Assembly: GCA_949287225.1 (NCBI GenBank)
Contig: CASEFP010000017.1
Span: 1-64,000, forward strand
Direction of reading: 5' to 3'
Origin: an uncultured Lentisphaeria bacterium
Lineage (GTDB): Bacteria > Verrucomicrobiota > Lentisphaeria > Victivallales > UBA1829
DNA length: 64,000 bases
The position numbers and the translations under genes were made by a program. Each line of letters begins with the position of its first letter. Position 1 is the first letter of the stretch. Positions 17,826-28,037 of this stretch are shown piece after piece. The notes under the pieces are model-generated. The model saw nothing but the letters and a program-made list of their open reading frames with translations. It did not search any database and was not told the origin of the DNA.

Positions 17826-18836
17826 TCAGGAAAGAACCGCCAGAGTATCGCCCTTGACCAGTTCCGGAGTGATGGAAATCCGGATTTCCTTCCTGCGCCC
17901 TTCCAGGATGTCAATCAGCCCCTTGCAGGCGGTATAGCCGAGCTCCTCGGGAAACTGGTTTACGGAAGTGATGGGACGCAGACGCTGATACTCCTCCATA
18001 AAGCCGAATCCGGTGACGGAACACGTTTCCGGAACGGCGATGCGCTGCTCCCCGAAATGAAGGAGCAGACGCATGGCGAGATTGTCCGACGCACACATGA
18101 TGACGCCGGGATCGGGAAAGAATTCCTGAATTTCCTTGCAGACAAGCGACGGATTGAAGGCCAGCGTGGAACCGACGGCAAAAATCTGCCTTTCCTTCAA
18201 AAGAATACCATGTTCCCTCAATTCGTCCCGAATCCCCTGAACAAAAGGATGGTTTTTCTCATGGACGATCAGCACTGGTTGGCGGTGCCCCCGCTGATAT
18301 ACAAGCCCCGTAAGCTCTCTGGCTCCGGCATACATGTCGGAATAAATAACATTACGCTGATCTTCCGGCGGGTTGTTTCCCAGATAGACAACCGGCAGAG
18401 GATATGTTTCCGGAACCGGATCCGCACAATGGGCAAGCAGGCCACTCACCCCCGAGGCACGCATCATTTCCAGCTGGGTTCGACTGTTTCGCCCTGATTC
18501 ATAATACTGGAGGGCATAACCGTTTTCCTCCGCCGCAGCTTGTGCACCGCGGACAATTCTGGCCCCGTAGGTCAGTCCGGAAATCAGAAGAGTCTGAATG
18601 GCAAGCGTTCCCCGGCAGACAGAGGGGGAATTCGTCAGAACACTGCCGGCAGCTCCTCCGCGCCGTTCGACAAGGCCCTGCTGGACAAAGCGGGCAACCG
18701 CTTTGTTGGCAGTGGTCTTATTGACTCCGCAGCGTTTGGCAAGTTCGTATTCGGAGGGAATTTTGTCGCCGGCCTGAAGATTATGCGTCCGGACATACTC
18801 CCTGATGTATCGGATTACCTGTTCTGTTTTTGTCAT
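17826..18836 (-). CDS. GntR-type regulator with LacI-like sensor domain
   Basis: 336 residues. An N-terminal GntR winged helix (KIPSEYELAKRCGVNKTTAN, about residues 22-41, then LVERRGG) is joined to a LacI-type periplasmic-binding sensor domain (RIVRGAQAAAEENGYAL, MCASDNLAMRL, VTGFGFMEEYQRL). ATG at 18836 follows a weak purine stretch; upstream frames lack a ribosome site. A candidate promoter has -35 TTGACA at 18904-18899. It sits directly upstream of, and is transcribed in the same direction as, the operon whose promoter carries the 24-bp inverted repeat, which is its likely target. Confidence 0.85.
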   Translation of the reverse strand: MTKTEQVIRYIREYVRTHNLQAGDKIPSEYELAKRCGVNKTTANKAVARFVQQGLVERRGGAAGSVLTNSPSVCRGTLAIQTLLISGLTYGARIVRGAQAAAEENGYALQYYESGRNSRTQLEMMRASGVSGLLAHCADPVPETYPLPVVYLGNNPPEDQRNVIYSDMYAGARELTGLVYQRGHRQPVLIVHEKNHPFVQGIRDELREHGILLKERQIFAVGSTLAFNPSLVCKEIQEFFPDPGVIMCASDNLAMRLLLHFGEQRIAVPETCSVTGFGFMEEYQRLRPITSVNQFPEELGYTACKGLIDILEGRRKEIRISITPELVKGDTLAVLS

Positions 18837-18904
18837 TCTGATGCCGCCTTTTCTAAAATTCCGCACCCGTCTTTTATTATTTGTATCCAGCATGAAAATG
18901 TCAA

Positions 18905-19550
18905 GGCTGATTGGAAAAGATTTTTTCATTTTTTCAAATTGCGGCAGCAACGAGTTTTGAAACAGGACGAAGCGGTCCTTTTTCAGAACTCGTTTTCATT
19001 GATGATCTCCGATGCAACAAAAGGTCGTTCGTTCCGAGAAAGCGAATTTCATAAAAGCTGAAAAACTCTCTGAACCGGAAAGACCATTGTTACAAATTGT
19101 GCGAAAATGGGGCCGGCCTCTTGGTTTTTCGAACATGTGCCCTCTGCAATGATGTTTTTATTTCATCCATTGACAAAGAAACGGCATCACACCAATACAG
19201 AAGGAGTCAATAATTTGAACCTGTCCTAGCCGCCGGGACGGTCATTTTTAGAAAATCAAGATTTTTTTCAGGGAGATATTCCTGGTTCCCCTTTGACGGA
19301 AATCTTTCAGGCAATTTTCGAAGAAAGCCGGACTTCTGACAACCTTTTTTGCAGGAAGATGTCCAGGGGAGAATATATTCCCACAGAAGATGGACCGGTT
19401 ATTATATATTGTATAAGTATATTATGATAAATATCTTAAAAGCAAGTTGGCTCATAAGAATGCGGAGAAAAAAACCTTTTGCAGTTTTTCCACCTTGAAA
19501 TGAAAAATGGAAAAGCTATTGTTAAAAAAGAATCTGTTCGGAGTGTAACA
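18905..19550. other. Intergenic region between two regulator genes
   Basis: About 650 bp between divergently placed GntR-type regulators. It is AT-rich towards 19400-19440 (TTATTATATATTGTATAAG), where the rightward promoter probably lies. No intact gene, RNA gene or clear repeat was found. Confidence 0.45.
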
Positions 19551-20621
19551 ATGCGCCAGGAAACATCGCGATCCATTTATCTGCAGTCTGTTTTGACCGA
19601 AAGGATTATTTTCGGCAAGTATCCCCTGGGCTCACGTCTGCCGTCTGCGCAAGAACTGATGAAGGAATTCAAAGTCAGCCGCTCCACATTGAAGCGGGGT
19701 CTGGATTATCTGGAGTCCATCCGTCTGATCTCCCGGAAAAACGGATGCAGCCCGACGGTAATTGAGTCTTCCCGGGCAATCCATCGCCGCAGCGAATCGC
19801 AGTATCGGATCGCCTTGATCCGGGATATGGTCCGGGACGGGCTGCGTTTCCCCTTTCATCGTGGGCCATGGACCTGGACGTTGCAGGAACTGCTGCAGCA
19901 GCACCTGCTGGAAAAGCATATTCCAACCGTCATCATCGGCAGCAGTGATATTGAGCGACATGCGGAGCTCCTGAAGAATCTTTCCGGATGCGTCTATCTC
20001 TGCCCGCATTATCTGGAACAAACACATCGGAAACTGGTCTCCCTGGGAATTCGTCATATCACCTTGACCGCTTACTGTGAGAATCCTCCGCCCGCCAACA
20101 TAGTCTGCTATGATTTTGATCATGCAAACGACCGCGCGGCATGTTACCTGCTGCTTCACGGCATGAAAACACTTGATATTATTGCCTCGCCGCAGGAAGA
20201 CGGACGCCTGAATTCCTTCTACCGGCTTCTTCACGAATGGAATTTTCCGGAAGAGGCAATCCACCGCATGGCTCTGGAGACGATTGAGGATCACCTGGAA
20301 ATTGAGGAACGCTATCGGAGCATTCCACCTGAGTGGCAGCTCCCCGCCGGGATCGTCTGCTACCGGGAGCGCCATGCGGTTCTTGTTTTTTCCCTTCTGC
20401 TCCGGCATGGCCTCCGTCCGAAACAGGATTTCCGGCTTTTTTCTCTCGGCAAGGATCTCATGCCGACGGATATGGCAGGAAGTCCGGCAATCAGCGGATA
20501 TTCCTCAAGTCTTCCGGAACTGGCAGATCATGCCATCTCCATGCTCTATGATTTGATTGAGAGCGGCTGCAATCAGCCCAATTATCGCTGCCCCATAGAT
20601 TTCCAGATCTGCGACACCTGA
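19551..20621 (+). CDS. GntR-type regulator with divergent sensor domain
   Basis: 356 residues. The GntR DNA-binding part spans about residues 5-70 (GSRLPSAQELMKEFKVSRST, then GLDYLESIRLISRKNG). A LacI-type sensor follows, with weaker conservation. ATG at 19551 is chosen because GGAG lies 8 nt upstream; an in-frame ATG at 19479 lacks a site. The 1119-residue secreted protein begins 19 bp after the stop, so regulator and target are co-transcribed, implying autoregulation. Confidence 0.82.
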   Translation: MRQETSRSIYLQSVLTERIIFGKYPLGSRLPSAQELMKEFKVSRSTLKRGLDYLESIRLISRKNGCSPTVIESSRAIHRRSESQYRIALIRDMVRDGLRFPFHRGPWTWTLQELLQQHLLEKHIPTVIIGSSDIERHAELLKNLSGCVYLCPHYLEQTHRKLVSLGIRHITLTAYCENPPPANIVCYDFDHANDRAACYLLLHGMKTLDIIASPQEDGRLNSFYRLLHEWNFPEEAIHRMALETIEDHLEIEERYRSIPPEWQLPAGIVCYRERHAVLVFSLLLRHGLRPKQDFRLFSLGKDLMPTDMAGSPAISGYSSSLPELADHAISMLYDLIESGCNQPNYRCPIDFQICDT

Positions 20622-20640
20622 TGGATACAAGGAGAATGCC

Positions 20641-23600
20641 ATGAAATTGATCAGACTGCTTCCGCTTTTTTTTGTTTCCCTGGGCGTCTTTGCCACGGAA
20701 TTCCGTGTTGAGGAACTGTCCGGCGGAAATTTCAGAATCCTTTACGGAAACGAAGTCGTTGTTGATTCTATTCTTACCTTTGTCACAAACAATCCGCCGG
20801 GGGAAAAACGGAAAAACACCCGGACAGCACTCCCCGACGGCGGTCATGCCTGGAATCTCTGGAGCGAGGAACCGCACAGCAGCTTCCGTACGGAGATTGC
20901 CGTGAACGGCAGCGGCAGCGAGGTAGAGATCACATTCATGACCGAGGCTCCCGCATATGCACCGGATGTCACCGCCGGCAAAACCATACAGCTGATTCTG
21001 CCATTTGAATCATGGAAAGGAAAAACCATTGAAGGTTATATCGGACGGGCTACGGCGGAAGTCCGGAAAAAAGGCGTTGTTGCGGACAATACCCCCGACG
21101 GAATGCTTCTCGGCGCAGACTGGCGCTTCCTCAGCGTCACGGATGGAAAAAATCCGGGATTCCTTTTTGACTTCAACCCCGTCGGCCCCGGGGATTTCAT
21201 CAGCATTTACAGGGAGGGCGCTCTGCGCGGACTCTGGAAGGTGCTGCGCAGAAAAAACCAGATTCAGATGATCGGCGGCAGCGTCCTTCTCCCCCACGGC
21301 GGATTCACGGGCGCGAAAATCCGCATCTGCCGCGGGGGGATGAAAGATTACGACCGGCTTCACGCAATGCGTAAATTCTTTTACACCCAGCATCTTGATC
21401 CGGAACTGCTTCTGAGTTTCGGAGCGGACCGCCGCGGAAAGGAGTACACTTCCGCGGATACCGCCGTATGGAAGAAAGGAAAACGGTACGGCTGGGTCTC
21501 AAAATCTCCCCTGAAACGGCGGAACAGCGGAAAGCCGGGCGCTCTTTACAGTGCCGTTTCCGGAGAGGACGGCGTGTTCCGGATCGAAGGACTGCGTCCC
21601 GGCTTCTGGTTCCTTACGCTTTCATCGGGGAACAGCACAGGGACGCCGAATCAGTTCTCCATATCATGCAACGGAAAAACAGCTGTTGAAAAAACAACCG
21701 TCGCTCCCGGAGAGCTCCTCGTCACGACTCTTCCGTTGCATATCGACTCCCGCGGATGCGCAGAGCTGCGCTTTGACGGATCGTTTCTGCTGTCCACCCT
21801 TGCCGCGCAGTTCCTGATGGCGGACGCGGAAGACTTCAGCATCCGCCGGGGCCCCTGGGCAAGTGACGGCTTCGAGCCGTCAGTGCTCTTCAGAAATGAA
21901 CACTACCGCCCCGCACCGGAACTGCGCGCGGTCCAGGAGAGAATCCCGATGCCGGAACAGGGCCGGGAGATGCGTGCTCCCGCCAAAGAGCTTCTTGATC
22001 CCCGTGCAACTCCTCCCGCGGATGCGCCGGGACTGCGTTACCGCTACAATGCCGTCATCGGCAATTGCCTGGGCAACAGCGCCACTCTTGCGGAATACAG
22101 GGACAAGGCTGCGCTGGAAAAATTTCTCGACGAACAGGAGAAAAATCATGTCAATGTCCTAATCGTGAGCGGTCTGCACTCGCGCCACACCTATTTCCGG
22201 CATCTGGAGCGGAGCCGGAATGCCATACGGGAAATCGCGGAACAGGCGCACAAACGGGGAATGAAGGTCATTGACCATCACGATGTGACCCTGCTGTGGA
22301 ATCTGGACGCAGGCTTCCGCCTCATGACCGAACAACCGGACCGGCTGACCCGCACTGTCCGGAACGGTCTTCCCGGATGCCAGTACTGCATTTTGAACCC
22401 CGCAGTAAACCGGGCATATACGGAATATCTTCTGGGACAGGTCCGCGCGGGAATCGACGGCTTCATGATTGATGAAGTCATGTTCTACCCCGAGTGCTGC
22501 GGCTGCTCCTTTTGCAGGAAACAGTTCCATGCCGATACCGGCTGGGAGCTGCCATTGAATGAACTGGATCCCTTTTTCACCTCAAAAACATCCCCGCTCC
22601 GGCAGTACTGGCAGAAATGGCGCATGCAGCAGATCGGAAACTGGTGGGTGCGCCTCCGGGGAAAAATCAATGAAATCAATCCGGATGTCACGCTTTTGAA
22701 TTACACGACACATTATGGCTTCACAAGCCGCTACGCCACCTGCGGCATGGGCGCCGACCTGATTCAGACAGCGCGCGGGGCGGACTTTTTCGGAACGGAA
22801 ATCATGAGCCGCAACATCCTGCGGAGCGCCCGCGCCGTCGCACCATTCCGGAAGGCGCAGAATCTGCTGAAAACAGCATTCGGCACTCCCATCTGGGGTC
22901 TGATCACCACACAGATCAACTGGGATGGCGCGTATTTCGGCTGGGCGCTCAACAACATGCATGCGCAAAGCCCATGGATCAATCAGCCCGTGAACAATAC
23001 AGGGCGCCGGGCCTTTCTCTCGTTTGCGGACCGCAACATGGATTTTCACAAGGCCCGTCCAATCGCAGAAGTCGCGCTGCTCTTCTCCTCTTCGAGCAGG
23101 GACTGGGCTCCCGCCGCCGGATTCCCGGGGGAACTCTTCGGGACGGCGCAGACTCTGGAAACCATGCATCTGCCCTATGAGATCATCGGAGAACAGAGTA
23201 TGAATGCCGATGTCCTGAAGAAATACAAAGTTCTGATTGCCGCAGGCACCCCCTGCCTCTCCGATTCGAATGTGAGGGCGATCCGGGCATTTGCGGCGAA
23301 TGGAGGAAAAGTCTTCCTGACAGGAAACTCCGGGCTTTACGATGAGAACGGAAAGGCGCGTTCCGCATGGCCGTTTGCCGATGTGTTTCCGGTTTCCCCG
23401 GAATGGCGCGCCACGCTGAAGAATGTGATTCCATGCAGTAAACACGGGGAACACCGCCTTGAGAAAATCATGGTTCAGAAACTGCCGGACAATTCCACGG
23501 AAATCCGGCGCAGTGTGTTCGGAAAAGGCGCGTTCTTCTATTCGCCTGTTTTTCTTGCATCGAAGCTCTATGCCGAGGAGGGAACGCCGGGACGGGTCTG

Positions 23601-24000
23601 GACGTTTGAACGGAATTCTTCTCTTGATGCGTGTTACAAGGAGATGCTGCGCGAAATCTGCCGCGGAGCCGAAGTCTGGAAGATTGATGCTCCTGAAATG
23701 GTCCTGACGACTTTGTACAAGCAGGAGGGAGTCTTCTGGATCCACTTTCTCAACGCGACGGGTTCCCGGAACGAAAAGGGAAAACCGATGCCGCAGGCGC
23801 TTCCCGAGCCCGCGTTTCCGCCTCTGGACAAAGACATTGTCATTCAGATTTTCTTCCCGGAAATGAAAAAGGCGCTCGCGGTTTCTCCGGATTTCCCGGG
23901 AGAAAAGCTTCTTTCTTTCCGGAAGGGGAAAAGCGGCATCTGCTCGGTTACGCTTCCCAAAGCGCTTCTGGATGTATACACCATCGTCAAACTGCACTGA
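20641..24000 (+). CDS. Large secreted putative glycosidase (GHL6/beta-galactosidase-like)
   Basis: 1119 residues with a signal peptide (MKLIRLLPLFFVSLGVFA). Beta-rich N-terminal domains reach about residue 420, including a segment FRIEGLRPGFWFLTL. A TIM-barrel region follows from about 500 (HVNVLIVSGLHSR), containing HKRGMKVIDHHDVTLLWN, FMIDEVMFYPECCGC (near 610) and further cysteines (CSFCRKQF). Then comes a Rossmann-like domain resembling the beta-galactosidase trimerisation fold (VLIAAGTPCLSDSNVRAIR and GGKVFLTGNSGLY, about 863-900). This order matches hypothetical glycosyl hydrolase 6-type proteins. AAGGAG precedes the ATG. It is the middle gene of a regulator-enzyme-pseudopilin unit; the substrate is unknown. 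Confidence 0.7.
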   Translation: MKLIRLLPLFFVSLGVFATEFRVEELSGGNFRILYGNEVVVDSILTFVTNNPPGEKRKNTRTALPDGGHAWNLWSEEPHSSFRTEIAVNGSGSEVEITFMTEAPAYAPDVTAGKTIQLILPFESWKGKTIEGYIGRATAEVRKKGVVADNTPDGMLLGADWRFLSVTDGKNPGFLFDFNPVGPGDFISIYREGALRGLWKVLRRKNQIQMIGGSVLLPHGGFTGAKIRICRGGMKDYDRLHAMRKFFYTQHLDPELLLSFGADRRGKEYTSADTAVWKKGKRYGWVSKSPLKRRNSGKPGALYSAVSGEDGVFRIEGLRPGFWFLTLSSGNSTGTPNQFSISCNGKTAVEKTTVAPGELLVTTLPLHIDSRGCAELRFDGSFLLSTLAAQFLMADAEDFSIRRGPWASDGFEPSVLFRNEHYRPAPELRAVQERIPMPEQGREMRAPAKELLDPRATPPADAPGLRYRYNAVIGNCLGNSATLAEYRDKAALEKFLDEQEKNHVNVLIVSGLHSRHTYFRHLERSRNAIREIAEQAHKRGMKVIDHHDVTLLWNLDAGFRLMTEQPDRLTRTVRNGLPGCQYCILNPAVNRAYTEYLLGQVRAGIDGFMIDEVMFYPECCGCSFCRKQFHADTGWELPLNELDPFFTSKTSPLRQYWQKWRMQQIGNWWVRLRGKINEINPDVTLLNYTTHYGFTSRYATCGMGADLIQTARGADFFGTEIMSRNILRSARAVAPFRKAQNLLKTAFGTPIWGLITTQINWDGAYFGWALNNMHAQSPWINQPVNNTGRRAFLSFADRNMDFHKARPIAEVALLFSSSSRDWAPAAGFPGELFGTAQTLETMHLPYEIIGEQSMNADVLKKYKVLIAAGTPCLSDSNVRAIRAFAANGGKVFLTGNSGLYDENGKARSAWPFADVFPVSPEWRATLKNVIPCSKHGEHRLEKIMVQKLPDNSTEIRRSVFGKGAFFYSPVFLASKLYAEEGTPGRVWTFERNSSLDACYKEMLREICRGAEVWKIDAPEMVLTTLYKQEGVFWIHFLNATGSRNEKGKPMPQALPEPAFPPLDKDIVIQIFFPEMKKALAVSPDFPGEKLLSFRKGKSGICSVTLPKALLDVYTIVKLH

Positions 24001-24041
24001 ATTTACGCAGAATTTCGTAACATATACAGGAGGAAGAAAAG

Positions 24042-24827
24042 ATGAAAAGAAGTCTGATTTGCGCACAGAAGGAAGAAAAGAAACGCCGGAGTAATTTACA
24101 TCCGACACAATCACCTGATCATCAAAAGGATATGAATTTTTTCACTCTAATAGAGCTCCTGGTCGTGATTGCGATCATCGCGATTCTGGCAGCCATGCTC
24201 ATGCCCGCGCTGGGCAAGGCACGGGAACGAGCCCGTTCCGTCAGCTGCCTCAACAATCTGAAACAGCAGGGGATCGCGATTTTCTCATATGCATCGGACA
24301 ACAAGGATTATCTGATCTCCTCAAATGTCTACTACAATCAGCAGGCGGACAACACATTGAACAATACCTTCAACAGTTCCAGTGCACGTTCCGGACGGCT
24401 TGTTCTCCTGTTCGACGGATACTTCGGGAAACAGGCGATCCCGAAGAACGGAACCGAGCTGGAAAAACTGCGGAGCAAAATGTATCGCTGTCCGGCGGAC
24501 AAGAACACGTTCAGTTCCGAAAGAGACAGCTATTATCTCCTTTATTACACGGCGGACTGGGTGCCTTACAGCTATCGTTTCGGGAAGCGGGACTATGCCA
24601 GATATCGCCTCAGTGACGTCGGCCATCTCGGCGGACTCATTTCCGCTGATGCCGGCATCTATTCTGTGGACCTGACAAACAACTACATCAATCACAGCAA
24701 TTTCACAAATGCGCTCTGTCTTGGAGGCAATGCCCTGAGCCGCCCCACGAGACTGGCCTATCCCCAGGTTTCCATCATCAATGCTCTGCGCGTGGAAAAC
24801 GGATACGGGAAACTCGACAACCGCTGA
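24042..24827 (+). CDS. Pseudopilin-like protein (degenerate H-X9-DG)
   Basis: 261 residues. A 33-residue, lysine-rich leader precedes [17 protein letters not shown] with Glu+5, then [17 protein letters not shown]. Residue -1 is Phe. At the C-terminus the usual H-X9-DG is [12 protein letters not shown], so the Asp is lost. ATG at 24042 has AGGAGG upstream. It is last in its unit, behind the 1119-residue glycosidase, unlike most other units here where the pseudopilin precedes the enzyme. Confidence 0.83.
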   Translation: MKRSLICAQKEEKKRRSNLHPTQSPDHQKDMNFFTLIELLVVIAIIAILAAMLMPALGKARERARSVSCLNNLKQQGIAIFSYASDNKDYLISSNVYYNQQADNTLNNTFNSSSARSGRLVLLFDGYFGKQAIPKNGTELEKLRSKMYRCPADKNTFSSERDSYYLLYYTADWVPYSYRFGKRDYARYRLSDVGHLGGLISADAGIYSVDLTNNYINHSNFTNALCLGGNALSRPTRLAYPQVSIINALRVENGYGKLDNR

Positions 24828-24851
24828 ACCTTCTATACTGCGGAGAAACGG

Positions 24852-24889
24852 AAAAATGCGCCTCTTCCACAGAAACTCCTGAGGCGCAT
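24852..24889 (-). terminator. Leftward rho-independent terminator candidate
   Basis: ATGCGCCTC (24856-24864) and GAGGCGCAT (24881-24889) form a 9-bp stem with a 16-nt loop. Read on the minus strand it is followed by TTTTT. It lies 25 bp after the pseudopilin stop but points the other way. It may end a lost leftward gene; the minus strand at 24900-25190 still reads like broken coding sequence (for example IRTFSKAAEVLPSIDTVAWN). Confidence 0.45.
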
Positions 24890-25299
24890 ATGCCTGGGAA
24901 ATCTGTATCCATACGCATGGCAGGGCATTCTCCGCATTTTGTTGTTGAAACCTCACATGGAGACATTGGGCATGTGCGGGAAATGCCGCAATCCCAGAAT
25001 TCCTCCCTCCGGCATAGGGTATCAGCCATTTTCCGAAGCTGATCCGATTGAATCTGATACGCAGTCTTCCTCCATCGGAGCAATGCGTCTTCTGTCTGAG
25101 AAGCGTTCCAGGCAACGGTATCAATACTTGGCAAAACTTCCGCTGCTTTGGAGAAGGTACGTATTGCGTCAGTGAGTAATTTGGATTGGATCGGAAAAAT
25201 TGAAAAAAAAATCAATAAAAGTAAAGATATTATGCTTGTACTTTTGAGAAAGTGTGCTGTCATTTGTGGTAAACAAGTCCCGGAAGCAAGGTTGAGTTG
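24890..25299. other. Spacer with possible decayed leftward coding sequence
   Basis: No intact gene. On the minus strand a stretch reads ALLRWRKTAYQIQSDQLRK and nearby frames keep protein-like composition, but no family is recognised and no start is present. It lies between an intact unit and the IS66-like remnant. Confidence 0.3.
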
Positions 25300-26178
25300 C
25301 ACTGCAGCAGTCATTACAAACGAAAAATATCGATTCTTGAAAATGAGGTGTCGCGGCTGGAAAGTCGAGTTTGTGAAGAGCAGGCAATCAATGCGGAGCT
25401 GTTCAAGAACCTGAAGAATCAGGAAAGAGATTTCCGTAGTTGTATGGAAAAAATAAAGCAGTTCCGGGAAGAGACTTTTTTTCCTTGCGTTTGGAGTTGC
25501 GGTTGGCGAAAATGCGCAATGAGGAATTGAGCAAGGAACTGGAACGGAAAAAAGAATTGGAAACTGCGTTTGTCGAGATTCAGAAACGAAACAGGGAACT
25601 GGAAAAGAAACTGAATCTTCGTCGAGGGGGATGAAGAAGTATTTGGATGAAGCACCCCAAGTTCGAAAAAAGTGTTCAAGGAGAATTCCACAGAGGGAAA
25701 TCAGTCCAGAAAGGGGGGCGGACAGCCCGGAAGAACCGGAAGTTCAATGTTTCTGTCCGAAACTCAGCACTTTATTGAAGAAAGCGATCGGGATGTCCGG
25801 CTCCGGAGACAGTTTGAATTCTTATCGGAAGCGGGCATTGAAAATCAAAGAGCAAATCATGGAAATATGCCGTCGTCCGGCACAGCATCCTGCGGTTCAA
25901 TATTTGCAGAATATTTTCCGTACAAAAAGGAGGACTGCCTTTTCCAATGAATACGATCTCCCCATATCCCTTGCGAAAACAATAATGCCGAACGCGCCCT
26001 GCACCCTCTTGCCGTGACTGGAAAAATTTCATATGGCTCTCAGTCCGAACGCGGAATGAAAACACGTGAAATCCCTGCCTCTGTCCTTCATACCGCCGCC
26101 GCTCGCGGTCTTGAGCCGGCTGCTTTTCTCGAAGCTTTCCTTAATGATTCCAGAAACGCTTCCCTACTTTTCTCATGA
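25300..26178 (+). mobile_element. Decayed IS66-like transposase remnant
   Basis: Pieces of a transposase in several frames. Around 25510-25634 lies a coiled-coil stretch ELSKELERKKELETAFVEIQ ending RELEKKLNLRRGG, like the leader of IS66 TnpC. At 25981-26178 a frame reads NNAERALHPLAV, SERGM and GLEPAAFLEAFLND, matching the IS66 TnpC C-terminal pattern (NN.AER..RPLAV, SERGG, L.P..YL). The region between them is short and frameshifted, so most of the DDE core is missing and it cannot be active. Its right end abuts the truncated DUF4091 gene. Confidence 0.6.
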
Positions 26179-26189
26179 ACCCTCACTGA

Positions 26190-26711
26190 CGCAAGACCGG
26201 ACGCATGCTGCGCGTCAACTTCTGGTTCCTCGGCGCGGGCGCCTATGAAAATGAACAGGGAGCCGTTGCTCCGAACCGCCATTTTGCGGGACTGCTCTTT
26301 TTCAAATCCGGGTTCCCCGTGCATGTTCCCTGGACATACAACTGGGAAATGGGCGAATTCCGCCAGGTCAATGCGTTTGTTTACGCAATGGCCTACCTCC
26401 GTCCAAGGAAAGACCCGAAAGCCGCATACCCGACTCTTCAGCTGGAGGGACTCCGGGAAGGCATTCTCGACTACAAATTCGCCGCGACGCTCCGGGCTCT
26501 GATTGCCGAAGGAAAAAAACGGAAACTGCCGGAAGCGGATCAGGCGCAAAAGGTTCTGGACTGGATTCTCGATGAACAAACCGGATGGAGCTCCACACGC
26601 ATTCCCGCTTACGATGCGCTTTCCCATCGGACCATCGACAATGAAACCCTGGAACGGCTCCGTCTCCTGATGGCAAATGAAATCATGAAACTCAAGAAGG
26701 TGATCCGATGA
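26190..26711 (+). pseudogene. 5'-truncated DUF4091/GH123-like glycosidase
   Basis: The reading frame is open from 26190, with its first ATG at 26205 (168 residues). Its sequence corresponds to the C-terminal part of DUF4091-type enzymes: KTGRMLRVNFWFLG aligns with the NGRMVYGFGFW region of the 886-residue enzyme at 14208, and TLQLEGLREGILDYKF aligns with its REGIYDLNYLYTL block. The signal peptide, N-terminal domains and the catalytic DEP motif are absent. Upstream lies the IS66-like remnant, which probably caused the truncation. The stop overlaps the next gene's ATG (ATGA), a relic of the former operon. Confidence 0.65.
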
Positions 26712-27972
26712 AAGTTTCACTCTCTCTGCTTGCCGCCGCCTCACTCTGCATTCTTGAAGCGGCGGAACTTCCGCCTGTTCCGGAGCTGACACTGCCGGTC
26801 TGCTCCACACCTCCGGAGATCGACGGACATCTCGATGATCCCGCATGGAAAAACGCGGCACTGATTCCGCAGCTTCTGCAGAACAATACGAAATTTCCGA
26901 ACACACATTCGACGCGGATTCTCGCCACATGCGACGCCGAAAACCTCTATGTGGCATTCCGCTGTTACGAACCGGATATGGCCGGACTCCTCCGGAAAAA
27001 AGCAGCGAAGGATTATGACGGACGCGTCTGGCAGGACGACTGTGTGGAAGTCTATCTCGGCGATGCGGAAAATCCGGAACAGTTCTCGCAATACGTCGTC
27101 AACTGGGCGGGCGTTTTGACGGGATTCACCTGCCGGGAAAGGTCGGAAAGCCGATGCAGTTTCACGATCTGCAATGGAAAAGCGCGGTTTCCCGGGGAAA
27201 AGAGGAATGGATTGTCGAATTCGCAATTCCCTTTTCCAATGCAAACATCCACCCTGCCGACCGGACCTTCCGCATCAACTTTTTCCGGGAAAAATATCAT
27301 TCCCCGGGAGAAATGCTGGCCTGGAGCCGGACATACGAGAAAATCTTTGCGATTCCCGCCCGCTTCGGGATTATGCACAAGGCAGTGATGCCGGACAAAG
27401 TGCCATGCTCAATCCGTGTCGACTGGCCGGAGTTCATCGTAAAACCAGCCGCGGATGCCATTGTTTCCCTTTCGGCAGCGAAAAAGGGTAACGGCATACT
27501 GATCGGAGGGTATCAGATCGGTGACCGTGCCCCGCTTGAATTCTTCCGGAAGGAACTTGCTCTTGAAAACGGCAAAGAGCTCCGCGTGAAAGTGCCTCTC
27601 GGCAATGGCCTGAATGTGGAAAAAGCCGCGTTTCTGATCGGCTGGCGCACCGAAGGAAAAACAGACTGGCGCAGTCACCGGACCTTGGAGATCCGGGAAA
27701 ATTTCCGGCTGGAAAAATGCCCCCGGATTGTCATCCATGGCGAAACGGTCTTTGCAAACGCCTTCTTTTCCGAACCGCGGAAGGATGCTTTTCTCCAGTG
27801 CACGATTCTGAAGAAAGACGGAACGGAATGTAAAAAATGGCGTGTCCTTCCGGCAGAGCGCCTGGCAGTGACAATTCCAACGGACACGCTCCGCCCCGGA
27901 ACCTATCGTCTTCGCATGGAAACGCCTTCCGGAAGAGCGGAGCGCATTTTCACGGTCATCTCCGGATTCTGA
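26708..27972 (+). pseudogene. Secreted CBM9-like domain protein, frameshifted
   Basis: Signal peptide (MKVSLSLLAAASLCILEA) and a family 9-like carbohydrate-binding start: PPEIDGHLDDPAWKNAA, then LYVAFRCYEPD and VWQDDCVEVYLG (residues about 35-125). The frame then breaks near 27113-27116, where a run of four T would need five. The downstream frame continues the family pattern (DGIHLPGKVGKP, WIVEFAIPF) to 27972 and ends in a second beta domain. Joined, it would be about 421 residues. Either the gene is broken or a base is missing from the read. It follows the truncated DUF4091 gene with an ATGA overlap, so the whole operon seems to be decaying. Confidence 0.7.
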
Positions 27973-28037
27973 GTCACGCAGGAAAGCATTGTTTTTTCCG
28001 GATCTTCTGTTTCCGGTGTAAAAAAAGAGGGGAAATA

